Part shown: positions 16,336 through 26,900 of the stretch, one piece after another | Layout: each line of letters begins with the position of its first letter | Numbering within the stretch: the stretch's first letter is position 1 | Assembly: GCF_036924595.1 (NCBI RefSeq) | Contig: NZ_JAZHRV010000001.1 | Span: forward strand, 186,001 to 250,000 | Length of the DNA stretch: 64,000 nt | Direction: 5' to 3' | Origin: Bradyrhizobium algeriense | Lineage (GTDB): Bacteria > Pseudomonadota > Alphaproteobacteria > Rhizobiales > Xanthobacteraceae | Program-made: the position numbers and the translations under genes | Notes under the pieces: generated by a model | What the model saw: only the letters and a program-made list of their open reading frames with translations | Told to the model about the DNA's origin: nothing | Database searches by the model: none

Positions 16336-18192
16336 ATGAGCGCAGCGGAACAGTTTGAAGCCCCCCCTGGCACGCCTCCACGGCGCGACGCCCTGCTCGA
16401 GGAAGAGGCCTTTATCGAGGTCCAGCTGACGCAGTCGCCGGCCAAGACGAGCGCCAGGCTCCGCCCGCTGCTGGCGCTGGCGCCTTACGTCGCGCGCTAC
16501 CGTGGACGGGCGGCTCTCGCCTTCATCTCGCTGACGGTCGCGGCAATCACCACGCTGGTGGTGCCGATCGCGGTCAGGCGCATGATCGATTTCGGCTTCA
16601 GCCCCGAAGGCATAGCCCTGATCAACAGCTATTTCAGCGTCATGATCGCCATTGTCGCGGTGCTCGCCGCGGCAAGCGCGTCGCGCTACTACCTTGTCAT
16701 GACGATCGGCGAACGCATCGTCGCCGATATCAGGCGCGACGTGTTCGCGCATCTGGTCTCGCTGTCGCCCGCGTTCTTCGATTCCGCGCGCTCGGGCGAA
16801 CTGGTGTCGCGGCTGACCGCCGATACCACCCAGATCAAATCCGCCGTCGGCGCGTCGGTATCGATCGCGCTGCGCAACATGATGCTGTTCATCGGCGCCA
16901 CCGCCATGATGGTGATCACGAGCCCGAAATTGTCCGGCTTCGTGCTGCTGGCGATCCCGCTGATCGTGATTCCGCTGGTCGCGTTCGGGCGCTGGGTGCG
17001 GCGGCTGTCGCGCAACGCGCAGGATACGCTGGCGGACGCCAGCGCCTACGCCTCCGAACTGATCGGCGCGATCCGGACCGTGCAGGCTTATACCAGCGAG
17101 CGGATGGCAACCAACCGCTTCGGCGGCGAGGTCGAGCAGGCCTATGAGGCGGCGCGCAGCTCGACGCGGGCGCGCGCGGTGCTGACGCTGATCATCATCT
17201 TCATCGTGTTCTCCAGCGTCGTCGCGATCCTCTGGGTCGGCTCGCACGACGTGCTGACCGGCCAGATCACGCCGGGCCGGCTTGGCCAGTTCGTGCTGTA
17301 TGCGGCGTTCGCCGCGACCGGTCTCGGGCAGCTCAGCGAAGTCTGGGGCGAAGTCTCGGCTGCGTCGGGCGCCGCCGAGCGGCTGTTCGAAATCCTGCGG
17401 GTCAAATCGCAGATCGCCGCGCCGCCGCAGCCGGCCGTACTGCCGCAGCCAGCGCGCGGCGACGTCGGTTTCGAGAATGTCAGCTTCGCCTATCCAACGC
17501 GGCCGGACGTGCTGGCGATCGACAACGTTTCGCTCGCGGTCAAGGCCGGCGAGAAGGTCGCGATCGTAGGCCCGTCAGGGGCGGGCAAGAGCACGCTGTT
17601 TCACCTCCTGCTGCGCTTCTACGATCCCGCACGCGGCACGATTTCGCTCGACGGCGTACCGGTCAGATCGGCCGATCCGGTTGACGTGCGTTCGCGCATC
17701 GCGCTGGTGCCGCAGGACTCGGTCGTGTTCGCGGCCTCCGCACGCGAAAACATCCGCTTTGGCCGGCCTGATGCGGGCGATGCCGAAGTCGAGCGCGCCG
17801 CCGATCTCGCCCATGCCACCGAATTCCTCCGCCGGCTGCCGGGTGGTTTCGAGGCGCAACTCGGCGAGCGCGGCGTGACGCTGTCCGGCGGCCAGCGCCA
17901 GCGCATCGCGATCGCGCGCGCGATCCTGCGCGACGCGCCGTTGCTGTTGCTCGACGAAGCCACTTCCGCGCTCGATGCGGAAAGCGAGACGCTGGTGCAG
18001 ACCGCGCTGGAAGAATTGATGCGCCACCGCACCACGCTCGTGATCGCCCATCGCCTTGCCACCGTGCTGTCCTGCGACCGCATCATGGTGATGGACCAGG
18101 GCCGGATCGTCGAACAGGGCACGCATGCGGAGCTGGTTGCAGCGAACGGTTTGTACGCACGGTTGGCGCGATTGCAGTTCGAGGGCGTGTAG
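16336..18192 (+). CDS. ABC exporter, fused membrane and ATPase domains (MsbA/ABCB type)
   Basis: A 618-residue half-transporter expected to work as a homodimer in the inner membrane. About six membrane helices span residues 45–330, including the motif [16 protein letters not shown]. The ATPase domain has Walker [10 protein letters not shown] (about 412), Q-loop VPQDS, signature LSGGQRQR (about 516), Walker [13 protein letters not shown] (about 536) and an AHRLAT His. Family members export lipids, LPS core or drugs; the substrate is not evident. ATG 16336 is preferred over ATG 16282. Its place beside rpmE is common in this group (from memory). Confidence 0.9.
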   Translation: MSAAEQFEAPPGTPPRRDALLEEEAFIEVQLTQSPAKTSARLRPLLALAPYVARYRGRAALAFISLTVAAITTLVVPIAVRRMIDFGFSPEGIALINSYFSVMIAIVAVLAAASASRYYLVMTIGERIVADIRRDVFAHLVSLSPAFFDSARSGELVSRLTADTTQIKSAVGASVSIALRNMMLFIGATAMMVITSPKLSGFVLLAIPLIVIPLVAFGRWVRRLSRNAQDTLADASAYASELIGAIRTVQAYTSERMATNRFGGEVEQAYEAARSSTRARAVLTLIIIFIVFSSVVAILWVGSHDVLTGQITPGRLGQFVLYAAFAATGLGQLSEVWGEVSAASGAAERLFEILRVKSQIAAPPQPAVLPQPARGDVGFENVSFAYPTRPDVLAIDNVSLAVKAGEKVAIVGPSGAGKSTLFHLLLRFYDPARGTISLDGVPVRSADPVDVRSRIALVPQDSVVFAASARENIRFGRPDAGDAEVERAADLAHATEFLRRLPGGFEAQLGERGVTLSGGQRQRIAIARAILRDAPLLLLDEATSALDAESETLVQTALEELMRHRTTLVIAHRLATVLSCDRIMVMDQGRIVEQGTHAELVAANGLYARLARLQFEGV

Positions 18193-18272
18193 CCGATTGG
18201 CGGGAACTTAAAGGGTCGCGTTGTTGTTGCTAGGCCGTGCTTCTTGCCCGGCCAGCTAAACAGGAGACGGTT

Positions 18273-18473
18273 ATGCCCTTTCGCCGCGGTGGTTTTGCCC
18301 TGACGCCTCCCTCGGTTGCTATCTTCCTGATTTCGGTCATCCTGGCAGTTTGCGCGCTGCTCGTTCGCTATGCCCATATCTCGATACCCATCATCACCCC
18401 ATCGCGCGCGTTCGACGTGCTGGCCATCGCCTATGTCGTGTTGACGGCGGGAGTACTGATCCGGGGCGTATGA
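18273..18473 (+). CDS. Small two-helix membrane protein
   Basis: A 66-residue protein with two hydrophobic helices (about 14–34 and 45–63) and a basic start MPFRRGGFAL. AGGAGA at 18262–18267 precedes the ATG at 18273. No family recognised. It follows the ABC exporter by 80 bp and may share its transcript. Confidence 0.55.
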   Translation: MPFRRGGFALTPPSVAIFLISVILAVCALLVRYAHISIPIITPSRAFDVLAIAYVVLTAGVLIRGV

Positions 18474-18488
18474 CAGCGTCGGACCGGG

Positions 18489-18983
18489 TTACGCCTTCCA
18501 GCGCATCTTCAACACCGCCCGGCCCGATGTCGGATTCATGTCCTCGCCGGCATGCGCAAAGCCGTTGCGTTCGTAGAAGCGGATAGCGCGGGCGTTGTCC
18601 TTGTTGACCAGAAGCGTGACGCCATTGGGCGACAGGCGCTTGGCTTCATCGACCAATGCGGTGGCCAGTTTCGAGCCCCAATGATCCGGGCTGACCACGA
18701 GCTGGTCGAGATAGCCTGATCCGTCGATGGTCACGAACCCGATCAGCGCGTCCGCGTGTTCGGCGACGATGATCGAAGCATTCGGCACCAGCTCGTTGCG
18801 CCAGCGCTCGCGCCACCACGGCACGCGTGCGGTGAAATCGATTCCCGGATAGGCCTGCTGCCAGGTCAGCCGCCACAGCTCGATCGCCGCGTCTTCGTCC
18901 TCGGCACGATAGGGACGGAGTGTGAAGGATGGGGTCAAGCCGATACCCAAGTCGTCATGCCCGGGCTTGTCCCGGGCATCCAC
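18489..18983 (-). CDS. GNAT-family N-acetyltransferase
   Basis: Cytosolic acetyl-CoA-dependent acetyltransferase; substrate unknown. Features: TLRPYRAEDEDAAIELWR at the start of the fold, GYLDQLVVSPDHWGSKLATALVDEAKR (motif A, where the usual Q/RxxGxG/A is H-W-G-S-K-L) and NDNARAIRFYERNGF-like text (NKDNARAIRFYERNGFAH, motif B). The only in-frame ATG lies in a palindromic repeat and encodes MDARDKPGHDD, typical of repeat read-through. The real start may be TTG at 18950 or 18941, giving about 150 residues. Confidence 0.8.
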   Translation of the reverse strand: MDARDKPGHDDLGIGLTPSFTLRPYRAEDEDAAIELWRLTWQQAYPGIDFTARVPWWRERWRNELVPNASIIVAEHADALIGFVTIDGSGYLDQLVVSPDHWGSKLATALVDEAKRLSPNGVTLLVNKDNARAIRFYERNGFAHAGEDMNPTSGRAVLKMRWKA

Positions 18984-19042
18984 GTCTTTCTTTTAGCCGA
19001 TCCACAAGACGTCATGGCCGGGACAAGCCCGGCCATGACGAC
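18955..19042. repeat. Paired palindromic repeats
   Basis: Two short palindromes, GCCCGGGCTTGTCCCGGGC and GGCCGGGACAAGCCCGGCC, lie about 45 bp apart in opposite orientation, both beside CGTCATG. They separate the GNAT gene from the 3' end of the MotB-like gene, and the first overlaps the nominal GNAT start. Confidence 0.7.
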
Positions 19043-19064
19043 GTGGTGTGCGTGAAGATCACCC

Positions 19065-20093
19065 TCACCGTTCCGTCAGCTTCAGTTCGATGCGGCGGTT
19101 GCGCTTGTAGGCGTCTTCGTTGGGTGCTGGATCGAGCGGCTGGAATTCGGCAAAGCCGGCGGCGACCAGCCGCTGCGCGGGGACGCCGAGGAAAACCAGG
19201 TATTGCACCACGGAGATGGCGCGCGCCGACGACAATTCCCAGTTCGACTTGAACAGCGGCGAGTTGATCGGCCGCATGTCGGTGTGGCCGTCGACCCGCA
19301 GCACCCAGGCGATCTCGCTTGGAATCTGCTTGTCCAGGTCGATCAGCGCGGTGGCGAGCTTGTCGAGTTCGGCGCGACCCTCGGGCAGCAACAGCGCCTG
19401 GCCGGTATCGAAGAATACCTCCGACTGAAAGACAAAACGGTCACCGACGATCCGGATATCGGGGCGATTGCCCAGAATGGCGCGCAGGCGGCCGAAGAAT
19501 TCCGAACGGTAGCGCGACAATTCCTGCACGCGCTGCGCCAGCGCGACGTTCAGGCGCTGGCCGAGATCGGCAATCCGCCCCTGCGATTCCTTGTCGCGCT
19601 TTTCGGACGCTTCCAGCGCTTCCTCTAGCGCCGCGAGCTGGCGGCGCAGCGCGCTGATCTGCTGGTTCAGCACCTCGATCTGGGCGAGCGCGCGCGAGGA
19701 CACTGTCTTTTCGGATTCCAGCGCCTTGTTGAGCTCGGTGGTGCGGCCCTGGGCGTCGCTGCCGGCGCCGGCCAGCCCCTCGTAAAGCCCCTTGATACGG
19801 TCGCGCTCGCCTTCCGCGGCGGCGAGGCCGGCGCGCAATTGCCCGACCTGGTCGTCGAGCGCGATCTTGCCGAGCTTTTCCAGTGACAGCAGCTCATTGA
19901 GCTGCGCGATCTTGGCGTTGAGCTGTTCCAGTGCCTTGTCCTTGCCAGTGACCTCCTGCGACAGGAAGAACTGCACCACCAAAAACACCGACAGCAGGAA
20001 CACGATCGACAGCACCAGTGTCGACAGGGCGTCGACGAACCCCGGCCAGTAGTTGAAACCGGATTCGCTGCGGCGTGCACGGGCGAGGGCCAT
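19065..20093 (-). CDS. MotB/OmpA-domain protein of a MotAB-like pair
   Basis: A 342-residue inner-membrane protein with one N-terminal helix (about 17–45) beginning WPGFVDALSTLVLSIVFLL; the Asp at its mouth matches the proton-binding Asp of MotB-type stators. A long coiled coil (about 50–175) leads to a C-terminal OmpA peptidoglycan-binding domain (VFFDTGQALLLPEGRAELDKLA, RVDGHTD, NWELSSARA, RNRRIEL). It is transcribed after the MotA/ExbB-like gene, 28 bp away. No flagellar genes are nearby, so a non-flagellar ion-driven envelope role is more likely. Confidence 0.8.
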   Translation of the reverse strand: MALARARRSESGFNYWPGFVDALSTLVLSIVFLLSVFLVVQFFLSQEVTGKDKALEQLNAKIAQLNELLSLEKLGKIALDDQVGQLRAGLAAAEGERDRIKGLYEGLAGAGSDAQGRTTELNKALESEKTVSSRALAQIEVLNQQISALRRQLAALEEALEASEKRDKESQGRIADLGQRLNVALAQRVQELSRYRSEFFGRLRAILGNRPDIRIVGDRFVFQSEVFFDTGQALLLPEGRAELDKLATALIDLDKQIPSEIAWVLRVDGHTDMRPINSPLFKSNWELSSARAISVVQYLVFLGVPAQRLVAAGFAEFQPLDPAPNEDAYKRNRRIELKLTER

Positions 20094-20121
20094 CGGCTTC
20101 TCTCTTGCTAATTGAGGTTGG

Positions 20122-21117
20122 TCAGCTCTTCTCGGGCTGCTTGGCGATCCGCTCCAGCAGCTTCTTGATCTCGCGGTTCTGCTCGCCCTGGCCGTCGGCC
20201 CATTCGCGGATCATCTGCTGCTCGGTGCGCATATGTGCGACCAGGCCCTGGATGGCCTCGGCGAGGTTGGCCATCGCCGCCGTGGTGCTGCGGCCACTGC
20301 CGCTCTCTTCAACCACCGCGCGCATCCGTTCCATCGCATGTTGCAATTCGCCGCCGAGGCCGGACCCGCCATCGCCATATTCGCGCACGGTGGAGGCGAG
20401 CCAGTCTTCGAGGTCGGTGTAGAAGCGGTTCTGCGCCTGGCTCGACTGCAGGTCGAGAAAGCCCAGGATCAGCGAGCCGGCGAGGCCGAACAGCGAGGAC
20501 GAGAACGAAATGCCCATGCCGCCGAGCGGCGCGGCCAGCCCGTCCTTCAGGGTGTCGAACAGGGCGCCGGAATCGCCGCCGACCTTCAAGCCGTCGATCA
20601 CCTTGCCGACGGAACCTACGGTTTCGATCAGGCCCCAGAAGGTGCCGAGCAGGCCGAGAAACACCAGCAAGCCCGTCATGTAGCGGGAAATGTCGCGCGC
20701 TTCATCCAGCCGCGTCGCGATCGAATCCAGCAGGTGCCGCATGGTCTGCTGCGAAATCGTCATCCGCCCCGAGCGCTCGCCGCCAAGGATCGCCGCCATC
20801 GGCGCCAGCAGTCTCGGGCGCCGGTCGATCGCGAGACCCGGATCGGCGATGCGGAAATTGTTGACCCAGGAGACCTCGGGATAGAGCCGGATCACCTGCC
20901 GGAACGACAGGATGATGCCGATCAGAAGCACCGCGCCGATCAGGGCGTTGAGGCCGGGATTGGCAAAGAACGCCGCGATGATCTGCTTGTAGAGCACGAC
21001 CGTCACCAGCGCACACAGCACCAGGAACACCAGCATCCGCACCAGAAAAATCCGGGGCGAGGACAGTTTGCTCAGTTCGATCTCCATTTCGGAGCGGGAG
21101 GAGTGGCCTGAGGGCAT
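20122..21117 (-). CDS. MotA/TolQ/ExbB-like proton channel protein
   Basis: A 331-residue membrane protein. Helices lie near residues 24–45, 52–72, 150–170 and 190–215, the last two with the conserved GLLGTFWGLIETVG and GLAAPLGGMGISFSSSLFGLAGSLILG segments of the MotA/TolQ/ExbB family. The C-terminus is a helical cytoplasmic tail. It forms an operon with the MotB/OmpA protein and together they should make an ion-driven complex anchored to peptidoglycan. ATG 21087 is an alternative start. Confidence 0.8.
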   Translation of the reverse strand: MPSGHSSRSEMEIELSKLSSPRIFLVRMLVFLVLCALVTVVLYKQIIAAFFANPGLNALIGAVLLIGIILSFRQVIRLYPEVSWVNNFRIADPGLAIDRRPRLLAPMAAILGGERSGRMTISQQTMRHLLDSIATRLDEARDISRYMTGLLVFLGLLGTFWGLIETVGSVGKVIDGLKVGGDSGALFDTLKDGLAAPLGGMGISFSSSLFGLAGSLILGFLDLQSSQAQNRFYTDLEDWLASTVREYGDGGSGLGGELQHAMERMRAVVEESGSGRSTTAAMANLAEAIQGLVAHMRTEQQMIREWADGQGEQNREIKKLLERIAKQPEKS

Positions 21118-21456
21118 TTGCGGGTGTCATCCGTTACGAAAAGCCGCGCTGGGGAACCAATATGGCACAGCGGGCTGGAGAAAAAAGCTGCGAAGCCGCG
21201 ATTTCGAGTGGACGATGGTGGAACCTCTTCCCGAAACCCGGCTTTGACATCAGCGTATTTTGGAACGTTTCGATGTCCAACCGGGATTTTTCATGACGGC
21301 CCTATATCTTGAGGGACCGCCGGCCGTCCCCGCATCGCTTTCGGTTGCGACGGAGGGCCCTGGTGGGCCGGCCGCCCCGTCCAGCGGCTATTCGAAGGGA
21401 GCACTTGTTGCGGGATAGACCAGCCGCAGCAGCCCGCTGCCGAAGGGAGTGGTCAC
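21118..21456. other. Intergenic region without a supported gene
   Basis: About 340 bp between the divergent MotA-like and methyltransferase genes. It should contain both promoters. A GC-rich stretch near 21310–21410 has several short inverted repeats (for example GGGAC...GTCCC around 21313–21331). No convincing ORF or known regulatory motif was found. Confidence 0.5.
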
Positions 21457-22488
21457 ATGAGCTTCGTCTCCGCGATCATGGGAACCGCCGAGCGCGTACC
21501 GCTGCCCGACGCCATTATCCGGGCCGCAATCCACCAGCTCTGCTCGCGCGCTGCCACGCGGCTCGCCACCGGGAATGCGGAAAGCGATGCCTGGCTCGCC
21601 GACGAAATGGCGGCACGCGCCATCGCCGAATATAGCGACGAGCCCGATGTCCGCGGCCACGAGGTGCCGGCCGAGTTCTTTGCCTGCGTGCTCGGTCCCA
21701 ATCGCAAATATTCCTGTTGCTTCTACCGGGAGGCGGCCTCGACCCTGCAGGAGGCCGAGGAGGAAGCGCTGCGCCAGACTGTCGAGCATGCCGACCTGGC
21801 CGACGGGCAATCGATCCTCGAACTTGGCTGCGGCTGGGGTTCGCTGTCGCTTTGGATGGCGCGGCAATTTCCGCATTCGCTGGTCACGGCGGTCTCCAAC
21901 TCGAACGCGCAGCGCGAATACATCGAGGGCGAAGCCGCCCAGCGAGGCCTGGCCAATTTGCGCGTCATCACGCAGGACATGAACGTGTTCGCGCCCGACA
22001 CGCAGTTCGACCGTGTCGTCTCCGTCGAGATGTTCGAGCACATGATGAGCTGGCGCGAAATGATGACGCGTCTGCGTACATGGCTGGAACCCGATGGCCG
22101 CTTCTTCCTGCACATCTTCACCCACCGCTCCGGCGCCTATCTGTTCGATCGCGCCGATGGCGAGGACTGGATCGCGCAACGTTTCTTTGCCGGCGGCGTG
22201 ATGCCGAGCCATCATCTGATCCGGCAATATGCCGATCTGTTCGGGGTCGAAAAGGAATGGCGCTGGAGCGGCGTGCACTATCAGCGCACCGCGCAGGATT
22301 GGCTGGAGAACTTCGACACGCATCGCTACGAAATCGAGCGCGTGCTTCGCAAGGTCCATGGCGGCGAGACCGCGTTGTGGATGCGGCGCTGGCGCTGGTT
22401 CCTGCTCGCCACCGCAGGCCTGTTCGGTTACGCCGGTGGCAGCGAGTGGGGCGTCAGCCATTACCGGCTGAAGGCGGCCGCCGGTTAA
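21457..22488 (+). CDS. SAM-dependent methyltransferase, CFA-synthase-like
   Basis: A 343-residue class I methyltransferase resembling cyclopropane-fatty-acid synthase-type enzymes. The SAM site is ILELGCGWGSLSLWMA at about 127–142, followed by VTAVSNSNAQREYIEGEA and RVVSVEMFEHM (post-II motif), all close to the CFA family. GGGAG lies shortly upstream of the ATG. Proteins of this type can modify lipids or small metabolites; the true substrate is unknown. A perfect hairpin (CCATCTAC/GTAGATGG, 22491–22518) directly after the stop may aid termination. Confidence 0.8.
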   Translation: MSFVSAIMGTAERVPLPDAIIRAAIHQLCSRAATRLATGNAESDAWLADEMAARAIAEYSDEPDVRGHEVPAEFFACVLGPNRKYSCCFYREAASTLQEAEEEALRQTVEHADLADGQSILELGCGWGSLSLWMARQFPHSLVTAVSNSNAQREYIEGEAAQRGLANLRVITQDMNVFAPDTQFDRVVSVEMFEHMMSWREMMTRLRTWLEPDGRFFLHIFTHRSGAYLFDRADGEDWIAQRFFAGGVMPSHHLIRQYADLFGVEKEWRWSGVHYQRTAQDWLENFDTHRYEIERVLRKVHGGETALWMRRWRWFLLATAGLFGYAGGSEWGVSHYRLKAAAG

Positions 22489-22732
22489 CCCATCTACGCC
22501 TGCGAATGAGTAGATGGAACCCGGCTCACAATCGAGTGAGTCCGGAAAAACCGACGTTAATTCAGTGCGATAGCATTGTGTGACATTGGGCCGCCACGAA
22601 ACCGTATTGCGTCGCAGCAGGCTCTCCCTATCCTATGTTCCATCAACCGTGAGTTCCAAGGACCGCTTGCGACGTCTTCCGACGATAACGTCGCGAATGC
22701 TCAATTCGCGCTCTCCAACCTGAACTGGGGCA

Positions 22733-23947
22733 ATGCTTTCAATGTCCGGACTACAAACGCGATCGGCATGCATCGTTTTGATGTTGACTGCGATGGCGCC
22801 GCTTTTGGCTGGCTGCAATGAACCGATCGCCGCTACCGCCGCGGCAAAACCGCAAGAGCCTGAAGTAGGCACCTTCACCGTGCGGCCTCAGTCCCGCGCC
22901 CTCGTGCGTGAATTGCCCGGCCGGATCGCGCCCACGCGGGTTTCGGAAGTTCGCACGCGCGTCTCCGGGATTATCGTCGAGCGTTTGTTCCAGCAGGGAA
23001 CCGAGGTGAACGCCGGCGATCCGCTGTACCGGATCGACCCCAAGCCGTTCGAGGTCGAACTGCAGGCGAGCGAAGCCGCACTGGACAAGGCTATCGCCGC
23101 GTTCGATCTCGCCTCGCAGCATGCTCGGCGCATCGGGACACTGACCAGCCAGCGCGCGGCGCCCGAGGCTGAGAATGAAAAGGCCATCGGGGCCCAGCGC
23201 CAGGCCGAGGCCGAGGTCGGCAGCCGCAAGGCCGAAGTCGCGCGCGCCAAGCTGAACCTTGATTATGCAACGATCCGTGCGCCGATCAGCGGCGTCGTCG
23301 GCGCCGCGCTGGTAAGCGAAGGCGCGCTGGTGGTGCAGAACGAGACCACCAGTCTCGCCACGATCCAGCAACTCGACCCGATCTATGCCGACTTCACCCA
23401 GTCGGTCTCGGAGATGCACAAGCTGCGCCGTGCCTTTGACAATGGCGATCTCGACCGGATTGCGCCCGACGCAGCCAAGGTCCGCCTCGTGCTGGACGAC
23501 GGAACAGTCTATCCGATTCCCGGCAAGCTGCTGTTTTCCGAAGCCAAGGTGGATGCCTATACCGGACAGGTCACGCTGCGCGGACAGTTCCCGAATCCTA
23601 GTCGCGAACTGCTCCCCGGCATGTATGTCCGCGTCCTGATCGAGCAGGGTATCGATTCCGACGCCATCGCGGTGCCGCAGCAGGCGATCCAGCGCGATGC
23701 CGGCGGCGGCAGCGAGGTGTTCGTGGTCAAGGATGACGGCCGTATCGCAACGCAGCCGGTTCGCACCGGCGCGGTGCAGGACGGCCTGTGGCTGGTCAGC
23801 GAGGGCCTCAAGGACGGCGACCGCGTCGTCGTCGACGGGTTCCAGAAATTCGTGCCCGGCGACAAGGTCAAGGCGAAGGCGTGGATCGATGCGGATGCCT
23901 CGGTTGGTACCATACCGAGTGCGCCGGCGACGCAAGCCGCCCGCTGA
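22733..23947 (+). CDS. RND efflux periplasmic adaptor (AcrA/MexA type)
   Basis: A 404-residue membrane-fusion lipoprotein linking the RND pump to an outer-membrane channel. The signal peptide ends in the lipobox LLAGC (Cys near residue 28). The body has the split lipoyl motif (VSEVRTRVSGIIVERLFQQGTEV and LDYATIRAPISGVVGAALVSEGALV), a short helical hairpin between them, and a beta-barrel/MP domain. ATG 22742 is an alternative start. The pump gene begins 9 bp later. No outer-membrane factor or local regulator is in the window. Confidence 0.92.
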   Translation: MLSMSGLQTRSACIVLMLTAMAPLLAGCNEPIAATAAAKPQEPEVGTFTVRPQSRALVRELPGRIAPTRVSEVRTRVSGIIVERLFQQGTEVNAGDPLYRIDPKPFEVELQASEAALDKAIAAFDLASQHARRIGTLTSQRAAPEAENEKAIGAQRQAEAEVGSRKAEVARAKLNLDYATIRAPISGVVGAALVSEGALVVQNETTSLATIQQLDPIYADFTQSVSEMHKLRRAFDNGDLDRIAPDAAKVRLVLDDGTVYPIPGKLLFSEAKVDAYTGQVTLRGQFPNPSRELLPGMYVRVLIEQGIDSDAIAVPQQAIQRDAGGGSEVFVVKDDGRIATQPVRTGAVQDGLWLVSEGLKDGDRVVVDGFQKFVPGDKVKAKAWIDADASVGTIPSAPATQAAR

Positions 23948-23956
23948 GATCGGGAT

Positions 23957-26900
23957 ATGCCTAGTTTCTTCATCGACAGGCCGATCTTCGCCTGGGTGGT
24001 TGCGCTTTTCATCTGTTTGATCGGCGCGATTTCGATTCCGTTGCTGGCGGTCGCGCAATATCCGATCATCGCGCCGCCCTCGATCTCGATCTCGACCAGC
24101 TATCCCGGCGCGTCACCTGAAAATCTCTACAACAGCGTTACGCGCCTGATCGAGGAGGAGCTCAATGGCGCCTCCGGCATCCTCAATTTCGAATCCACCT
24201 CTGACTCGCTGGGGCAGGTCGAAATCATCGCCAACTTCGTGCCTGGTACCGAAACCGGCGCGGCTTCGGTCGAAGTGCAGAACCGCCTCAAGCGCGTCGA
24301 GGCGCGGCTGCCGCGCGCGGTGATCCAGCAGGGCATCCTGGTCGAGGAGGCCTCCTCCGCCGTGCTGCAGATCATCACGCTGAACTCCACCGACGGCTCG
24401 CTCGACGAAATCGGCCTCGGCGATTTCATGATCCGCAACGTGCTCGGCGAAATCAGGCGCATTCCCGGCGTCGGCCGTGCCACGCTCTACTCCACCGAAC
24501 GTTCGTTGCGGATCTGGGTCGATCCGGCAAAACTCGTCGGCTACGGCCTCACCGCCGACGACGTCAACAAGGCCATTACAGCCCAGAACGCGCAGGTCGC
24601 CTCCGGCAGCATCGGCGCCGAGCCGAGCACGCCGGAACAGAAGATTTCGGCGCTGGTGCTGGTCAAGGGCCAGCTCGCCTCGCCCGACGAATTCGGCGCG
24701 ATCACGCTGCGCGCCAATCCGGACGGATCGACCGTGCGGCTACGCGACGTCGCCCGCATCGAGATCGGCGGCCTGAGCTATCAATTCAACACGCGCCTCA
24801 ACGGCAAGCCGACCGCAGGTCTCTCGGTGCTGCTGTCGCCGACCGGCAACGCGCTGCAGACCGCCAGCGCCGTCGAAGCCAAGATGAAAGAACTGTCAAA
24901 GTTCTTCCCCGCCAATATCGGCTACGAAATCCCCTACAACATCACCCCCGTCGTCAAGGCCTCGATCAACAAGGTGCTGATGACGCTGGTCGAGGCGGTG
25001 GTGCTGGTCTTCATCGTGATGTTCCTGTTCCTGCAGAACATCCGCTACACCATCATCCCGACCATCGTGGTGCCGGTGGCGCTGCTCGGCACCTGCGCGA
25101 TGCTGATGGCGGCCGGCTATTCCATCAACATGCTGACGATGTTCGGCATGGTGCTGGCGGTCGGCATTCTCGTCGACGACGCCATCGTCGTGGTCGAGAA
25201 CGTCGAGCGCATCATGGCCGAAGAAGGCCTGCCGCCGAAGGAAGCCACCCGCAAGGCGATGTCGCAGATCACCAGCGCCATCATCGGCATCACGCTGGTG
25301 CTGATGGCGGTGTTCGTGCCGATGGCGTTCTTCCCGGGATCGGTCGGCATCATCTACCGCCAGTTCTCGGTCACCATGGTGTCCGCCATCGCCTTCTCCG
25401 CGCTGTTGGCGCTGTCGTTAACGCCGGCGCTGTGCGCGACGCTCTTGAAGCCGGTCGAAGCCGGTCACGGCCATGCGCGCAAGGGCGTGTTCGGCTGGTT
25501 CAACCGCGTGCTCGATTCCGGCCGCGGCGGCTATACGCGCACCGTCAAGGGTTCGCTGAAGCGCACCGGGCGCTTGATGCTGATCTATGCCGCGCTGCTG
25601 ATTGGCCTCGGCTGGGGCTTCGTCCGGCTCCCGGGCGGCTTCCTGCCGGTCGACGACCAGGGCTTTATCACGACCGACGTGCAGACGCCGTCCGACTCCT
25701 CCTATGCCCGTACCGAGGCTGCCGTCGAAGCCGTGGAGAAGTACCTGCTCAATCGTGCAGGTGTCGAGGACGTCACCTTTCTGACCGGCTTCAGCTTCCT
25801 CGGCCAGGGCATGAACACCGCGCAGGCCTTCATCTCGCTGAAGGACTGGTCGGAGCGGGGTTCTAAGGATTCCGCCGCCGCCATCGTAGCCGACATCAAC
25901 CGCGAACTGTCGTCGATCCGCGATGCCAAAATTTCGGCGCTGCAGCCGCCGCCGATCGACAACCTTGGCAACTCCTCAGGCTTCTCGTTCCGCCTGCAGG
26001 ACCGTGGCCAGAAAGGCTATCCGGCGCTGGTCGCCGCCGCCGACCGCCTGATCACCGAAGCCAATGCCAGCCCGGTGCTGCAAAAGGTCTATGTCGAGGG
26101 CCTGCCGCCGGCGCCGCAGGTCAATCTGATGATCGACCGCGAAAAGGCCGGCGCGTTCGGCGTCACCTTCGAGGACATCAACCAGACGATTTCGACCAAT
26201 CTCGGCTCGAACTACATCAACGACTTCCCGAACCGCGGCCGGATGCAGCGCGTGATCGTGCAGGCCGACCGCGCCAGCCGCATGAACGCGGACGACATCC
26301 TCAATTACAACGTCAAGAACAGCCGCGGGCAATTGGTGCCGTTCTCCGCCTTTGCCACGGTGCAGTGGTCGAGGGGGCCGACCCAGATCGCGGGCTTCAA
26401 CTACTATCCCGCCGTGCGCATCTCCGGCGAAGCCAAGCCCGGCTTCACGTCCGGCAACGCCATCGCCGAGATGGAGCGGCTGGCGAACAAGCTGCCACGC
26501 GGCTTCGGTTTCGAATGGACCGGGCAGTCGCTGCAGGAAAAGCTGTCGGGCTCGCAGGCACCGTTCCTGCTCGGCCTCTCGGTGCTGGTGGTGTTCCTCT
26601 TGCTCGCCGCTCTCTATGAGAGCTGGACCATTCCGCTTGCAGTGCTGCTGACGGTGCCGCTCGGCATCTGCGGCGCCGTCATTGCCGCCACGATGCGGGG
26701 GCTACCGAACGACGTCTATTTCACCGTCGGCCTGATCACCATCATCGGCCTGGCGGCAAAAGACGCCATCCTCATCATCGAGTTCGCCAAGGATTTGCGC
26801 GCGCAGGGCAAGCCGCTGGTCGAGGCAACGATCGAAGCGTGCAGCTTGCGCTTCCGCCCGATCCTGATGACAGGCCTGGCCTTCGTCTGCGGCGTGCTGC

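Noticed and set aside
19065..21117. Zorya-like defence system (ZorA/ZorB)
   Set aside because: Only the MotA/MotB-like pair is present; no ZorC, ZorD or ZorE homologue lies on either side, and neighbours are a GNAT and a methyltransferase.
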